Of a stretch of DNA of 64,000 bases, positions 26,182-36,724 are shown piece by piece. A program made the position numbers and the translations under genes. Below the pieces are notes generated by a model. The model ran no database searches, was not told the origin of the DNA, and saw nothing but the letters and a program-made list of their open reading frames with translations. This stretch comes from Sinorhizobium sojae CCBAU 05684. Its GTDB lineage: Bacteria; Pseudomonadota; Alphaproteobacteria; Rhizobiales; Rhizobiaceae. How positions within the stretch are numbered: position 1 is the first letter of the stretch; the number at the start of each line of letters is the position of its first letter. Location: contig NZ_CP023068.1 in assembly GCF_002288525.1 (NCBI RefSeq), forward strand, positions 744,001 to 808,000, written 5' to 3'.

Positions 26182-27219
26182 TCAAGACTCGCGCGCCCGA
26201 AAAGCATCGCTTTCGCCGTCCACCAGTTCCATTGGCCACAGGCGATTGGCCGGCGCATCCGGATAATGGTGCGCGAAAGTCGGCATGCTAGAGAGCAAGG
26301 TCTGTGCCAGCGCTACGCCGAGGTCATGCAGCGAGAGCCGGAAGCATGTCAGCGACGGGGAAAGAAAATGCGCATGCGGACTGTGCCGACCGATCACTGC
26401 AATGTCGCTTCCCGGGCTGACGCCTGCTTCCGAGAGGGCCCTGTAGAAGCCGATTGCGATCATTTCGTTGATCAAGACGATGGCGGTCGGGCGCTGGTCA
26501 AGCGCGAGAAGGTCACGGCCGATCTGGTAGCCGCCGGCTTCGTTCGGGGTCGAACGGAAGATCAGGTTTTCCTGGAGCGTCAGTCCGTGGGCGGCGAGAG
26601 CCTCGCGGCATCGCTCGACAAAGATGTAACCGAGATTGGCGTCGTCATGGGGCCGTGTGATCGCGATGCGACGGTGCCCGCGCGCTACGAGGCGATCGAT
26701 TGAGGACTGCGCCATACCTTCGAAATCAAGATCCAGCCAAGGCTGGCCGGCGTCGGTCAGGGTTCGGCCAAGCGTGACGAAGGGGATGTTGCGTTCGGCG
26801 AGCAGTTGGACGCGGGCGTCGTGGCGCTGCGTCGCGGAGAGGATGAGTCCGTCGGCAAAGCCGCGCGCCACGGCGCGGCGCAGATATTCCGTCGGGTCTT
26901 CCTGTGACGAACAAAGGAGGGCGACAAGGTCGAGCTTGTGCCGGGCAAAGACTTCCTGGACGCCGTCGAAGACGCTCATGAAGAAAGTGTCGCCCTGTCC
27001 GGTAATCTCGGTTCCGGTCTGAATCATGAAGCCGATGATGTTCGTCGTGCCCTGCCTCAGGCTGCGACCCGACTGGTTGGGCACGTAGCCGAATTTCCGG
27101 GCTGCCTCCAGCACGCGTTTGCGCGTTTCCTCGTTCACGTCAGGGCGGCCGTTAAGCGCCCGCGAAACGGTTCCGATCGAGACGTCGAGATGTTCCGCCA
27201 GGTGCCGAATTCCCTTCAT
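26182..27219 (-). CDS. LacI-family transcriptional regulator of the adjacent sugar operon
   Basis: From the ATG at 27219 (GAGGATGGACC upstream) this is a 345-residue protein. The N-terminal HTH reads IRHLAEHLDVSIGTVSRALNG and is followed by the hinge helix region and a periplasmic-binding-like effector domain. A reading that begins at 27510 would run through the promoter and operator and is rejected. It is divergent from the oxidoreductase-led operon, with an 18-bp perfect LacI-type palindrome between them, so it very likely represses that operon and perhaps itself until a sugar is present. Confidence 0.9.
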   Translation of the reverse strand: MKGIRHLAEHLDVSIGTVSRALNGRPDVNEETRKRVLEAARKFGYVPNQSGRSLRQGTTNIIGFMIQTGTEITGQGDTFFMSVFDGVQEVFARHKLDLVALLCSSQEDPTEYLRRAVARGFADGLILSATQRHDARVQLLAERNIPFVTLGRTLTDAGQPWLDLDFEGMAQSSIDRLVARGHRRIAITRPHDDANLGYIFVERCREALAAHGLTLQENLIFRSTPNEAGGYQIGRDLLALDQRPTAIVLINEMIAIGFYRALSEAGVSPGSDIAVIGRHSPHAHFLSPSLTCFRLSLHDLGVALAQTLLSSMPTFAHHYPDAPANRLWPMELVDGESDAFRARES

Positions 27220-27268
27220 GCAGGGTCCATCCTCTTCCTCTGGGCGTCTGCTGATTTCCGATTCCCTA

Positions 27269-27314
27269 TTGACATGTTTCAGAAACCGCTCATAGTTCCG
27301 TAAACGTTTACGGA
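27269..27314 (+). promoter_or_regulatory. Promoter with overlapping LacI operator
   Basis: TTGACA (27269-27274), a 17-base spacer and ATAGTT (27292-27297) form a good sigma-70 type promoter facing the operon. Directly at and after the -10 lies the perfect palindrome TCCGTAAACGTTTACGGA (27297-27314), whose centre AAACGTTT is the classical LacI/GalR-family core. A repressor bound here would block start of transcription. Confidence 0.8.
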
Positions 27315-27355
27315 CGGCCAGGCAAGGCGAAATCGTCGGCACGTGGAGGAGAATC

Positions 27356-28387
27356 GTGATCTTGCGCGCAGTTCTGTGCGGGTGCGGAGCTATGGCCAAA
27401 GGCTGGGTCAAGGCGATCTCCGCGGATCGTGGACTAAGGGAAACGATCCGGATTGTCGGCCTCGTCGACGTTAACCTTGACGCCGCGCGGATGCTCGCCG
27501 GCGAGTTCAACCTCGGTGATGTCGTGATCGGGTCCGACCTCGAGGCAGTGCTCGCGCAAACTCAGCCTGACATTCTCTTCGATGTCGTCGTTCCGTCCGC
27601 CCGGGTCGAGGTGGTCGCCGCCGGTCTCCGGCACGGGTGCCACGTACTTAGCGAGAAGCCGATGGCGACCTCGCTCGAAGATGGCCACGAACTGGTTCGG
27701 ATGGCTGCGGAAACCGGTAAGCTTCATGCGATAGTTCAGAATCGCCGCTTCGTCCCGGGCATCCGCCGCATCCGGAGCTTCATCGAAAGCGGCGCGATTG
27801 GCGATCTCACGTCTATTCATTGCGATTTCTTCATCGGTGCGCATTTCGGCGGTTTCCGCGAGGAGATGGAGCACGTGCTACTCCTCGATATGGCAATCCA
27901 CACGTTCGACGCCGCCCGGTTCATCGCGGATAAGAAGCCGATCGCAGTCTATTGCCGCGAGGAGAATCCGCGCGGCTCCTGGTATGCGCACGGCGCGGCC
28001 GCGACGGCGATTTTCGAGATGGCGGACGACGTGACCTTCACCTATCGCGGCTCCTGGTGCGCGGAAGGCGCGAACACGAGTTGGGAAAGCGAGTGGCGTA
28101 TCATCGGAACGCGCGGCACGCTGCTTTGGGATGGTGCCGATGAATTCCGGGCAAAGAAGGTCGCCGGCACCGAGGGCTTCCTGCGTAAACTCACGCCGAT
28201 CAAGGTGCCGGCGCCTACCGATCGTCGCCGGACACAGGGGCATGCCAGCGTCATTGCCGATTTCGTCTCGGCAATACACGACGGTGGAAAGCCGGAGACG
28301 GCAGGCGACGACAACATCAACAGCCTTGCCATGGTCTTTGCGGCGATCGAGAGCGCCCGTAGCAGGCAGCGTGTCATAATCGAATGA
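27356..28387 (+). CDS. Gfo/Idh/MocA-family NAD(P)-dependent sugar oxidoreductase
   Basis: This 343-residue protein starts at GTG 27356 with GTGGAGGAGAATC upstream. It has an N-terminal Rossmann fold (LCGCGAMAKGWVKAI), the hallmark SEKPMATS motif (EKP) and a C-terminal alpha/beta domain with HTFDAARFI. Such enzymes oxidise a sugar, inositol or sugar derivative at the ring. It leads an operon with a TIM-barrel isomerase and an ABC importer, so it probably performs the first catabolic step on the imported substrate. Confidence 0.85.
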   Translation: MILRAVLCGCGAMAKGWVKAISADRGLRETIRIVGLVDVNLDAARMLAGEFNLGDVVIGSDLEAVLAQTQPDILFDVVVPSARVEVVAAGLRHGCHVLSEKPMATSLEDGHELVRMAAETGKLHAIVQNRRFVPGIRRIRSFIESGAIGDLTSIHCDFFIGAHFGGFREEMEHVLLLDMAIHTFDAARFIADKKPIAVYCREENPRGSWYAHGAAATAIFEMADDVTFTYRGSWCAEGANTSWESEWRIIGTRGTLLWDGADEFRAKKVAGTEGFLRKLTPIKVPAPTDRRRTQGHASVIADFVSAIHDGGKPETAGDDNINSLAMVFAAIESARSRQRVIIE

Positions 28388-28395
28388 GGCCATCG

Positions 28396-29298
28396 ATGAA
28401 AAATCCCGCCAAATCCATCCGCATCGGCACCATGGTCAGCGCCACCAAGGGCATGGCGGCCAAGCGGATTGCCGAGATCGCCGACCTGGGATTTGAAAGC
28501 TTCGAGCCCTTCTTCTGGCAGACCACCAACGGCCAGGACCTTGCCGAACTCGGCAAGCGCTGCCGGGAGGCGATCGGCGATCGCGACATCACGATCTCGA
28601 CGATCGGCATGTTCGGCAATCCGCTGGAAGAGACGGATATAGACCTTGAGACGCTTCAGGGCTGGAAGGCCTGCATTGACAACGCCCATCATTTCGGCGC
28701 GACTTGCGTCGCGGGCTTCACCGGCCGCATTCGGAACCGTCCGCTCACCGACAGTCTGGCGCGCTATCGCAAGGTTTGGCGTGAACTCGCCGCCCGCGCC
28801 GCCGACAAGGGCGTAAAGATCGCTTTCGAGAACTGCGCAATGGACGGCAATTGGGCAACGGGCGACTGGAATATCGCCCACAACCCCGATGCCTGGGAAC
28901 TGATGTTCAACGAGACGCCGGACGATCACATCGGGCTCGAATGGGAACCCTGCCACCAGATGGTTTATCTGATCGACCCGCTGCCGCAGATCCGCAAGTG
29001 GGCGCCCAGGATTTTCCATGTGCACGGCAAGGACGCCACAATCCGCTGGGACGTCATCCGCGAGCACGGCATCTTCGGCAAGGAACAATTCGTATTCATG
29101 CGCACGCCCGGTTTCGGCGACAGCAACTGGACCGACATCATCTCTGAACTGAGGCTCGCCGGCTGGGCCGGCTCGATCGATATCGAAGGCTGGCACGATC
29201 CGGTGTATCGCGACGCGTTGGAGATGACCGGGCAAGTGCATGCGCTCAATTATCTGAAGAACTGCCGGGGGGGCGACTTCGTCGAGCTTTCGGCCTGA
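28396..29298 (+). CDS. Sugar phosphate isomerase/epimerase (xylose-isomerase-like TIM barrel)
   Basis: This protein is 300 residues from the ATG at 28396, chosen for GAGG six bases before it; an ATG at 28384 overlapping the previous stop would add four residues. The AP-endonuclease-2/IolE-like barrel shows metal-site residues in [26 protein letters not shown] and SIDIEGWHD. It probably isomerises or epimerises the keto-sugar made by the preceding oxidoreductase. The exact substrate is unknown. Confidence 0.82.
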   Translation: MKNPAKSIRIGTMVSATKGMAAKRIAEIADLGFESFEPFFWQTTNGQDLAELGKRCREAIGDRDITISTIGMFGNPLEETDIDLETLQGWKACIDNAHHFGATCVAGFTGRIRNRPLTDSLARYRKVWRELAARAADKGVKIAFENCAMDGNWATGDWNIAHNPDAWELMFNETPDDHIGLEWEPCHQMVYLIDPLPQIRKWAPRIFHVHGKDATIRWDVIREHGIFGKEQFVFMRTPGFGDSNWTDIISELRLAGWAGSIDIEGWHDPVYRDALEMTGQVHALNYLKNCRGGDFVELSA

Positions 29299-29359
29299 AG
29301 GCAGCCCAGCGGGTGGCATGGAGGAACGCCGCCTGCCGGAAACACGAGAGGAGGAGTTT

Positions 29360-30592
29360 ATGGATATTCACAGACGTGCAATCCTGGGCATTCTCGCCCT
29401 TGCCAGTATCTCCCTGTCGGCATTGTCCGCTCATGCGGAGGATGTCACGATCACCGTTTGGTCGCTGGACCGAGACACTCAGCCGGCGCCAAACTTGATC
29501 AACGATTTCAACAAGCTCGATAGGGGAATTAAAGTCGAGTATCGCCAGATCCAGTTCGACGATGTCGTCAGCGAGGCGATGCGCGCCTATTCTACCGGCC
29601 AGGCGCCCGACATCATCGCCGTGGACAATCCGGAGCATGCGCTCTTTTCCTCGCGCGGCGCATTTCTCGATCTCACAGACTTGATTGCCAAATCTTCGAT
29701 CGTCAAGCCGGAGAACTATTTTCCAGGGCCTCTCGCATCCGTGACCTGGGAGGGGAAGCTCTACGGAATTCCCAAGGCCACCAACACGATTGCGCTTTAC
29801 TACAACAAGGACATGTTCAAGGCGAAAGGGCTGGATCCTGAAAAGCCACCACAGACCTGGGACGAACTGATGGATGCGGCTCGCGAGTTGACCGACCCGG
29901 CGGCCAATGTCTACGGCCTCGCCTTTTCCGCCAAGGCGAATGAGGAGGGAACGTTCCAGTTCCTGCCCTGGGCGCAGATGGCGGGCGGCGGCTATGACAA
30001 CATCAACGCCGAGGGTGTGGTCAAGGCACTCGACCTCTGGAAGACGATTATCGACGAAAAGCTCGCCTCCCCCGACAGTCTGACGCGTGGCCAATGGGAT
30101 TCGACCGGCACCTTCAATTCCGGGAATGCCGCGATGGCAATTTCCGGCCCTTGGGAACTCGACCGGATGATGCAGGAGGCGAGGTTCGACTGGGGCGTGA
30201 CGCTGCTTCCTGTACCGGAAATCGGCGCTGAACGATCCTCTGCGATGGGTGATTTCAACTGGGCGATCTTCTCCAGCACCAAGCATCCGGAAGAAGCATT
30301 CAAGGTCCTTGAGTACTTCGTTTCGCAGGACCAGAGGATGTTTAAGGACTTCGGTCAGCTGCCGGCCCGTTCCGACATTGCCATTCCGCCGACAGGCGAA
30401 CCCCTAAAGGACGCGGCGCTCAAGGTTTTCCTGGAGCAATTGAAATACGCCAGGCCCCGCGGTCCGCATCCACAATGGCCGAAGATCTCCAAGGCCATCC
30501 AGGACGCCATCCAGGCGGCTCTGACGGGCCAGATGGGTTCCAAGGAGGCGCTGGACCAGGCGGCTGAGAAGATCAAGGGAGTTCTCGGCTGA
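29360..30592 (+). CDS. Sugar ABC transporter extracellular binding protein (family 1)
   Basis: This 410-residue protein from the ATG at 29360 (CGAGAGGAGGAG upstream) has a signal peptide ending [14 protein letters not shown]. It is a MalE/UgpB-type solute-binding protein ([47 protein letters not shown]). It works with the two permeases and the MsmX/UgpC-type ATPase downstream. An RIME-like element lies between this gene and the permeases and may lower downstream expression relative to the binding protein. Confidence 0.9.
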   Translation: MDIHRRAILGILALASISLSALSAHAEDVTITVWSLDRDTQPAPNLINDFNKLDRGIKVEYRQIQFDDVVSEAMRAYSTGQAPDIIAVDNPEHALFSSRGAFLDLTDLIAKSSIVKPENYFPGPLASVTWEGKLYGIPKATNTIALYYNKDMFKAKGLDPEKPPQTWDELMDAARELTDPAANVYGLAFSAKANEEGTFQFLPWAQMAGGGYDNINAEGVVKALDLWKTIIDEKLASPDSLTRGQWDSTGTFNSGNAAMAISGPWELDRMMQEARFDWGVTLLPVPEIGAERSSAMGDFNWAIFSSTKHPEEAFKVLEYFVSQDQRMFKDFGQLPARSDIAIPPTGEPLKDAALKVFLEQLKYARPRGPHPQWPKISKAIQDAIQAALTGQMGSKEALDQAAEKIKGVLG

Positions 30593-30607
30593 TAGGTATT
30601 GCCGCCG

Positions 30608-30710
30608 AGCGCATCGGCCCGAAAATCGTACCGTATTTTCGGAAAGCTCGATGCGCAGATAAAGAATTACCGCGATCTTTGCGCATCTGAAAAGACGCGC
30701 GGCGCTGTAG
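30608..30710 (+). repeat. RIME1-like intergenic repeat
   Basis: The element begins GCGCATCGGCCCGAAAATCG, has an internal inverted segment (GATTTTCGG-type arm then CGATGCGC) and ends GCGCATCTGAAAAGACGCGC followed by GGCGCTGTAG. About 103 bp long, it matches the rhizobial RIME1 layout of two adjacent palindromes. It lies inside the operon between binding protein and permease genes. Confidence 0.78.
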
Positions 30711-30825
30711 AAGCGACAGCAGGCAGTCACCGGCGGATCGCCGTCAGTCGGTCCGCCCGAATTTTCTCCCGAGGCGGCGATCTCCGGCTTCGGCCGGGGG
30801 TCGCGCTGCGGATTGAGGGGTGTAC

Positions 30826-31728
30826 ATGCGGAAGATTGTATCCAGCGTGACGGACGGCAAAGGCTTCGACATCGGACTCGTCCTGTTGCCACTTGCCTTT
30901 CTGTTCGTCCTGTCCGGTCTGCCGCTCGTCTACAATGTGGTGATGAGCTTTCAGGAGGTCGACATGTTCAGCCTGGGCAGCTTCGCCCGGCCCTTTGTCG
31001 GCTTCAAGAACTATATCGATCTGTTCTCGCAGCCCGAGACTCGCCCCATCCTCTTCAACACGGCGCTTTTCGTCGCCGCTTCGATCGCCGGTCAGTTCGT
31101 CATCGGCTTCGGCCTCGCGCTCTTCTTCTGGACGGATTTCCCCGGCGCCGGGTGGCTGCGCGGCCTCTTCCTCGTCTCCTGGGTCATGCCCGGTCTTGTC
31201 GTCGGCGCCATCTGGAACTGGATTCTCTCCGGCGATTTCGGTGTTCTCAACTTCTTCCTGCGAGAAGCCGGCGTAATCTCCGGCAACATCTTCTGGCGTT
31301 CGGACCCGAACTATTCTCTCTGGGCCGTCATCATCGCCAATATCTGGCTCGGCACATCCTTCAACATGATCCTGCTTTCGGTCGGGCTGTCGGGCATCCC
31401 GAAAGACCTCTACGAAGCCGCCGAACTTGATGGAGCCACCATGCTACAGCGCTTCTTCACGATCACGCTGCCGATGATGCGCTCGACGATCGGCGCCATT
31501 ATTGCGCTCGGCCTGATCTTCACCCTGCAGCAATTCGATCTTTTCGCCGGCATCACATCGGGTGGTCCGAACAATTCGTCCAACGTAACCCAATATTGGG
31601 CCTGGGATCTTTCGTTCCGCCAATACGACTTCGCCAAGGGCGCGACGATCTCGGTAATCATGATCGTCTTCGTGATGCTCGCTTCCGTCGTCTATGTACG
31701 CTCCACCCGCCACGAGGTGCGAGGATGA
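30826..31728 (+). CDS. Sugar ABC transporter permease (MalF/UgpA type)
   Basis: This 300-residue membrane protein has six helices and the EAA loop EAAELDGATMLQRFFTITLPMM facing the ATPase. The ATG at 30826 has GAGGGG upstream; a GTG two codons earlier is possible. It is translationally coupled by ATGA overlap to the second permease. Confidence 0.9.
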   Translation: MRKIVSSVTDGKGFDIGLVLLPLAFLFVLSGLPLVYNVVMSFQEVDMFSLGSFARPFVGFKNYIDLFSQPETRPILFNTALFVAASIAGQFVIGFGLALFFWTDFPGAGWLRGLFLVSWVMPGLVVGAIWNWILSGDFGVLNFFLREAGVISGNIFWRSDPNYSLWAVIIANIWLGTSFNMILLSVGLSGIPKDLYEAAELDGATMLQRFFTITLPMMRSTIGAIIALGLIFTLQQFDLFAGITSGGPNNSSNVTQYWAWDLSFRQYDFAKGATISVIMIVFVMLASVVYVRSTRHEVRG

Positions 31729-32552
31729 GTGAGCAATTCCGCAATCGGCTGATGCTGGGCGTCGCACTCGTGCTTGCGGCTATTTACCTCTTCCCGCTCT
31801 ACTGGATGTACGTCACCGCACTGAAGACCGGCTCTGCGATGTTTGCGACGCCGCCGAAATTCCTACCGAGCGATCCACAGTGGAGCATCTACGCCTATGT
31901 CTGGGAAAGCCGCAACATGGGTCGCTACCTCTGGAACTCCCTGGTGATCGCCATGGGTGCCGTGTCGCTCATCGCGGTGCTCGGAGTCGGCTGCGCCTAT
32001 GTGCTCGCGCGCTATCGCAACGTCTGGGTCGACATTGGCCTCTTCCTGATCCTGATGTTGCAGGTTTTGCCTGCCTCCTTGATGATCACGCCGATCTTCG
32101 TAGGATTCTCGCAGTTCGGGCTGCTGGAGGCCCCGCGCCTCGCCGTCATTCTGGCGATCGCCGCGAAAAGCATGCCCTTCTTTGTTGTGCTCGTTCGCGC
32201 GACCTTCATGAGCGTGCCGATGGAACTTGAGGAGGCGGCGCTCGTCGACGGCAATTCGCGCTTCGGCGCCTTCTTCAACATCGCCCTGCCGCTTGCCCGG
32301 AACGGCATTCTCGTCAGCGCCATCCTGATTTTCATGCAGGCCTTCGGCGAGTTCGTCTATTCGAAATCGATGATCCAGTCCGTGGAACTGCAGCCGGCGA
32401 GTGTCGGGCTCAACTCCTTCATGGGTCCGAACACCAACGAGTGGAACAACATCATGGCCTATGCCACGATCTATGTGACACCCGTTCTCGCCGTCTTCGT
32501 TCTTTTGCAGCGCCGCATCGTTTCCGGCCTCACTTCGGGAGCCCTCAAATGA
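31725..32552 (+). CDS. Sugar ABC transporter permease (MalG/UgpE type)
   Basis: This 275-residue membrane protein has six helices and the EAA motif EEAALVDGNSRFGAFFNIALPL. It overlaps the first permease (ATGA at 31725) and the ATPase gene (ATGA at 32549). It completes the heterodimeric channel. Confidence 0.9.
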   Translation: MSEQFRNRLMLGVALVLAAIYLFPLYWMYVTALKTGSAMFATPPKFLPSDPQWSIYAYVWESRNMGRYLWNSLVIAMGAVSLIAVLGVGCAYVLARYRNVWVDIGLFLILMLQVLPASLMITPIFVGFSQFGLLEAPRLAVILAIAAKSMPFFVVLVRATFMSVPMELEEAALVDGNSRFGAFFNIALPLARNGILVSAILIFMQAFGEFVYSKSMIQSVELQPASVGLNSFMGPNTNEWNNIMAYATIYVTPVLAVFVLLQRRIVSGLTSGALK

Positions 32553-33682
32553 CCCTTCAAATCGAGCTCAACGGCGTCAACAAGTTCTATGGAGCCTATC
32601 ATGCGCTCAAGAACATCGATCTTGCGATCGAGAAGGGGAGCTTCGTCGCGCTCGTCGGGCCCTCGGGCTGCGGAAAGTCGACGCTGCTGCGCTCGCTTGC
32701 CGGCCTGGAAAAGATCACGACTGGAGAGATGAGGATAGCCGGCGACCGCATGAACGATGTTCCCCCGCGCAAGCGCGACGTCGCAATGGTCTTCCAGTCC
32801 TATGCGCTGTACCCCCACATGACGGTCGAGCAGAACCTGACATACAGCTTGCGCATACGCGGCGTGAAAAAGGCGGAGGCGCGGAAGGCGGCGGAGGAAG
32901 TGGCGGCGACCACAGGCCTTGCCGGCCTGATGCAGCGCTATCCGCGCGAACTCTCCGGCGGTCAGCGGCAGCGCGTCGCGATGAGCCGCGCCATTATCCG
33001 TCATCCGAAGGCATTCCTCTTCGACGAGCCGCTTTCTAATCTCGATGCGGCACTGCGGGTGCATATGCGCAAGGAAATTCGCGCGCTGCACGACCGGCTG
33101 CACGCCACTTCGGTCTATGTCACGCACGATCAGATCGAGGCGATGACCATGGCCGACCATGTCGTCGTCATGCGCGACGGCGTGATCGAGCAGCAAGGCC
33201 GCCCCCTTGATCTTTACGACCGACCGGCCAACCGTTTCGTGGCGGGCTTTATCGGTTCGCCGGCAATGAATCTGGTCTCCGCGAGGGTCGACGAGGGCGG
33301 GACACATGCGGTCCTGGATTTTGGCCGGCTCCCACTCGCCGAGGGGCTCGCGCCGGGGACGCCGGTAACCGTCGGCATCCGCCCGGAGCACATCAGGATA
33401 GTCCCAGGCGGCGACGGCGACTTCGACATCCCTGTCGGGAGCGTTGAGTCCACCGGTTCGGCGACCTACGTGACCTCGGCCACGCAACCGGAACTGGCTA
33501 TAGTGGAGAATGGTCGAGGCTTGGTGCGGAGCGGTGACGTAGTCGGTCTCGCGATAGACCCCGCGCAGTTGCATCTGTTCGACCGCGAAGGCAAGCGGAT
33601 CGAACTGGCTCGCAGTAATGTCGGCGTGCCTCGGCGGCCTCCGTTTGAGGAAACTGCACGGCCACAGCGGATCGGCGTTTGA
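32549..33682 (+). CDS. Sugar ABC transporter ATP-binding protein (MalK/UgpC type)
   Basis: This 377-residue ATPase has Walker A GPSGCGKS, Q-loop FQSYALYPHM, signature LSGGQRQRVAMSRA, Walker B AFLFDEPLSNLD and switch His in VTHDQIEAM. It then has the C-terminal OB-fold regulatory domain (VGIRPEHIRIV) typical of this family. It closes the operon that starts at 27356. The last 25 residues are unusual and Arg/Pro-rich. Confidence 0.92.
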   Translation: MTLQIELNGVNKFYGAYHALKNIDLAIEKGSFVALVGPSGCGKSTLLRSLAGLEKITTGEMRIAGDRMNDVPPRKRDVAMVFQSYALYPHMTVEQNLTYSLRIRGVKKAEARKAAEEVAATTGLAGLMQRYPRELSGGQRQRVAMSRAIIRHPKAFLFDEPLSNLDAALRVHMRKEIRALHDRLHATSVYVTHDQIEAMTMADHVVVMRDGVIEQQGRPLDLYDRPANRFVAGFIGSPAMNLVSARVDEGGTHAVLDFGRLPLAEGLAPGTPVTVGIRPEHIRIVPGGDGDFDIPVGSVESTGSATYVTSATQPELAIVENGRGLVRSGDVVGLAIDPAQLHLFDREGKRIELARSNVGVPRRPPFEETARPQRIGV

Positions 33683-33843
33683 AGTTCCGTTCCTGAACTA
33701 CAGTACGGTACGCCCATCTTTGGAAACGCGGCAGGCGTCTTGGGGCGCCAAGGTTCAAGCGTGTCGGCTCGCTCTGGATCTTCCCGGCGCGCCCTTCGTC
33801 CGAGAAATCACCATAGGCTCGCAGTTTCGTGCAGGTTTCGCCG

Positions 33844-33860
33844 CCTCGCTTCGAGCGAGG
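33844..33860 (+). terminator. Small hairpin upstream of bioB
   Basis: CCTCGCT-TCG-AGCGAGG is a perfect 7-bp stem followed by TTGTCCTCC. It may end the sugar operon transcript or shape the bio leader; support is weak. Confidence 0.3.
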
Positions 33861-33876
33861 TTGTCCTCCAAGAAAA

Positions 33877-33886
33877 TTATAGATAA
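33877..33886 (+). promoter_or_regulatory. BioR operator
   Basis: TTATAGATAA fits the BioR consensus TTATMKATAA described for alphaproteobacterial biotin genes. It lies 42 bp upstream of the bioB start, where a GntR-family BioR repressor would block transcription when biotinylation demand is met. No bioR gene is in the window. Confidence 0.85.
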
Positions 33887-33927
33887 TGAGGAGTCGAAAT
33901 CTATGGTGACTGGAGGGGGATACCGGA

Positions 33928-34947
33928 ATGTTGGATGCACGCGCTGCGGATAGCGGGCAATTGGCAAAAGAAGACGCCGTAGACGAGCGGTGGGCGCTCG
34001 CCGAGGCAAAAAAAATCTATAATTTGCCTTTCAACGACCTGCTGTTCCAGGCGCAATCCGTCCATCGCGTGCATTTCGATCCGAACGCCGTGCAAATGAG
34101 CCGGCTGCTCTCCATCAAGACTGGCGGCTGCGCAGAGGATTGCGGCTATTGCAGCCAGTCGGCGCATTACCCGACCGGGCTCAAGGCCTCCAAACTGATG
34201 GAGGTCGAACGCGTCATTGCCGAGGCACGCAAGGCCAAGGAAGGCGGCGCGACGCGCTACTGCATGGGCGCAGCCTGGCGCAGCCCGAAGGAGCGCGACA
34301 TGGAGTCCATCGCCGCCATGGTACGCGGCGTGAAGGCGCTCGGCATGGAAACCTGCATGACGCTTGGCATGCTGACGCCGGCGCAATCGGAACGACTCGC
34401 CGATGCAGGCCTCGACTACTACAACCACAATGTCGATACGTCGGAGCGCTTCTATAGCGAGATCATCACCACCCGGACCTTCGCCGATCGTCTGGAGACG
34501 CTCGCCAATGTACGCGAGGCGGGGATCAAGGTCTGCGCCGGCGGCATCCTCGGGATGGGAGAGGCCGCCGACGACCGAATCTCGATGCTGGTCACGCTTG
34601 CCAATCTGCCCAGTCCTCCCGAAAGCGTGCCGATCAACATGTTGATCCCGATTGCCGGTTCGAAGCTTGCCGATGCGCCGCCGGTCGATCCGATCGAGTT
34701 CGTACGCACTATTGCCCTTGCGCGCATCCTGATGCCGGAAAGTCATGTCCGCCTGTCGGCAGGGCGGACCGGGATGAGCGACGAGATGCAGGCGCTCTGT
34801 TTCCTTGCCGGCGCCAATTCGATTTTCGTCGGCGAGACTCTGCTGACGGCCGACAATCCCGGCGAGGATCACGATGCGGCCCTGTTCCGCCGTTTGGGGC
34901 TGAAACCGATGGAAATGGCGCCGACGGTACCGGAGCCCGCCGAATGA
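33928..34947 (+). CDS. bioB: Biotin synthase BioB
   Basis: This 339-residue radical SAM enzyme inserts sulfur into dethiobiotin. The [4Fe-4S] motif is C68-x3-C72-x2-C75 ([13 protein letters not shown]). The conserved YNHNVDT and RLSAGR segments bind the substrate and the [2Fe-2S] cluster. The ATG at 33928 follows TGGAGGGGG. It is first in bioBFDAZ, each gene overlapping the next by four bases, and is controlled through the BioR box. Confidence 0.97.
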   Translation: MLDARAADSGQLAKEDAVDERWALAEAKKIYNLPFNDLLFQAQSVHRVHFDPNAVQMSRLLSIKTGGCAEDCGYCSQSAHYPTGLKASKLMEVERVIAEARKAKEGGATRYCMGAAWRSPKERDMESIAAMVRGVKALGMETCMTLGMLTPAQSERLADAGLDYYNHNVDTSERFYSEIITTRTFADRLETLANVREAGIKVCAGGILGMGEAADDRISMLVTLANLPSPPESVPINMLIPIAGSKLADAPPVDPIEFVRTIALARILMPESHVRLSAGRTGMSDEMQALCFLAGANSIFVGETLLTADNPGEDHDAALFRRLGLKPMEMAPTVPEPAE

Positions 34948-36089
34948 GCGTGGACGCGCTCTACCGCTACGAAAAGACATTGGCGGGTCTCGAGCGCAAG
35001 GGACGCCGCCGCCTGCTCGCGGCCCCGGGTGGTATCGACTTCACGTCCAATGATTACCTTGGACTTGCGGATTCTCCACGGCTCAAGGCCGCCATCACCG
35101 CGGCGATCGAGCGGGGCGTGCCGGTCGGCGCCGGCGGATCGCGGCTGCTGCGCGGCAACCATGCCGAACACGAGGCGCTGGAGGCGGAGGCGGCGGCATT
35201 CTTCCGTGCCGGGCGGGTGCTTTTCTTCGGCAGTGGCTATGCGGCCAATGCGGCACTCTTCTCCGTGCTGCCGCAGCGCGGTGACCTGATCGTTCACGAT
35301 GCCCTGATCCATGCAAGCGCCCACGAGGGGATTGCCGCCAGTAAGGCAGACGCAATGGCCGCACGGCACAACGACGTCGACGCCTTTGCGGACGCCATCG
35401 GCAGATGGCGGCGCGCAGGGGGCAGGGGCCATCCGTGGATTGCCGTCGAAAGCCTCTATTCCATGGATGGCGACCGTGCCCCGCTGGAAGCGCTGGCCGC
35501 GCTTGCAGACCGGCACGACGGTTTTCTGGTGATAGACGAGGCGCATGCCACCGGTGTCCACGGTCACGGCGGCCGCGGCCTTTCGGCGGTGCTCGAAGGC
35601 CGAGAAAACATCGTGGCGCTGCATACCTGCGGAAAGGCCCTTGGCGTCTCGGGCGCCTTGCTGGGAGCAAGCCGCTTGGTTTGCGACTACATCGTCAATC
35701 GCGCCCGCGGTTTCATCTATTCGACCGCGCCGTCGCCTCTGACGGCGGCTGCTGTTCGCGAGGCATTGAAGATCGTCGCCGACGAGCCCGACCGGCGTGC
35801 AGGCCTCGACCAATTGAGCCACTTCGCGAACGAGGCGCTTGCCACGACCCTCGGTGTGGCGGGCAGCGGATCGCAGATCCTGCCGGTGATGATCGGCGAC
35901 AATGGACGGGCGCTGCGGATCGCAGCACGCATGCAGGCGGAAGGCTACGACGTCCGGGCGATCCGTCCGCCCACCGTTCCGGAAGGCACGGCGCGGCTCA
36001 GGATTGCGATCACGTTGAATATCGGGAGAACGGAGATCGTCGGCGTGTTGGACAGGCTGAAGGTGGCGCTCGCGGAGGAGCGGCCATGA
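34944..36089 (+). CDS. bioF: 8-amino-7-oxononanoate synthase BioF
   Basis: This 381-residue fold-type I PLP enzyme condenses pimeloyl-thioester with alanine. The PLP lysine is K231 ([12 protein letters not shown]), and the cofactor-binding Asp/His are in [12 protein letters not shown]. It overlaps bioB (ATGA) and bioD. Confidence 0.95.
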   Translation: MSVDALYRYEKTLAGLERKGRRRLLAAPGGIDFTSNDYLGLADSPRLKAAITAAIERGVPVGAGGSRLLRGNHAEHEALEAEAAAFFRAGRVLFFGSGYAANAALFSVLPQRGDLIVHDALIHASAHEGIAASKADAMAARHNDVDAFADAIGRWRRAGGRGHPWIAVESLYSMDGDRAPLEALAALADRHDGFLVIDEAHATGVHGHGGRGLSAVLEGRENIVALHTCGKALGVSGALLGASRLVCDYIVNRARGFIYSTAPSPLTAAAVREALKIVADEPDRRAGLDQLSHFANEALATTLGVAGSGSQILPVMIGDNGRALRIAARMQAEGYDVRAIRPPTVPEGTARLRIAITLNIGRTEIVGVLDRLKVALAEERP

Positions 36090-36724
36090 CGCTGACTTTT
36101 GTCGTCACGGGAACGGATACGGGTATCGGCAAAACAGTCTTTGCCGCCGCGCTCACCGATGCCATCTCGGGCTTCTACTGGAAGCCGGTCCAGTCTGGTC
36201 TCGATGGCGAAACTGACAGCGATAGCGTCCGGCGGCTCGGCCGGATCGCGCCAGGGCGCATTTTGCCGGAAACCTACAGGCTCGCAACACCGGCCTCGCC
36301 GCATCTTGCGGCACGGCTCGACGGCGTCGCGATCCGCCCCGAGCGCCTTTCTCCGCCTGCGATCGACGCGCCGCTCGTCATCGAGGGGGCAGGCGGGCTC
36401 ATGGTGCCGCTCACCGAACGGCTGCTCTTCGCCGAGATCTTCGAACGCTGGCAATTGCCCCTCATCCTCTGCGCTCGGACCGGTCTCGGTACCATCAACC
36501 ATACCTTGCTGTCGCTGGAGGCCCTGCGCCGCCGCTCGATCCCTGTGTTTGGCGTTGCTTTCATCGGCGACCGGCAGGCGGATACCGAGGCCATCATTGC
36601 CGAAATTGGTCAGGTGCGCGTACTCGGGCGGCTGCCGTGGCTCGACCCGCTGACGGCGGATTCACTGCGGCTAGCCTTCCGCGACAATTTCGACATCAAC
36701 CAGTTCCGCGAAGTGTCGACATGA
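36086..36724 (+). CDS. bioD: Dethiobiotin synthetase BioD
   Basis: This 212-residue ATP-dependent carboxylase has a P-loop [10 protein letters not shown] near the N-terminus, WKPVQSG for diaminopelargonate binding and [11 protein letters not shown]. The ATG at 36086 overlaps the bioF stop; longer upstream in-frame readings cover bioF and are rejected. Confidence 0.95.
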   Translation: MTLTFVVTGTDTGIGKTVFAAALTDAISGFYWKPVQSGLDGETDSDSVRRLGRIAPGRILPETYRLATPASPHLAARLDGVAIRPERLSPPAIDAPLVIEGAGGLMVPLTERLLFAEIFERWQLPLILCARTGLGTINHTLLSLEALRRRSIPVFGVAFIGDRQADTEAIIAEIGQVRVLGRLPWLDPLTADSLRLAFRDNFDINQFREVST

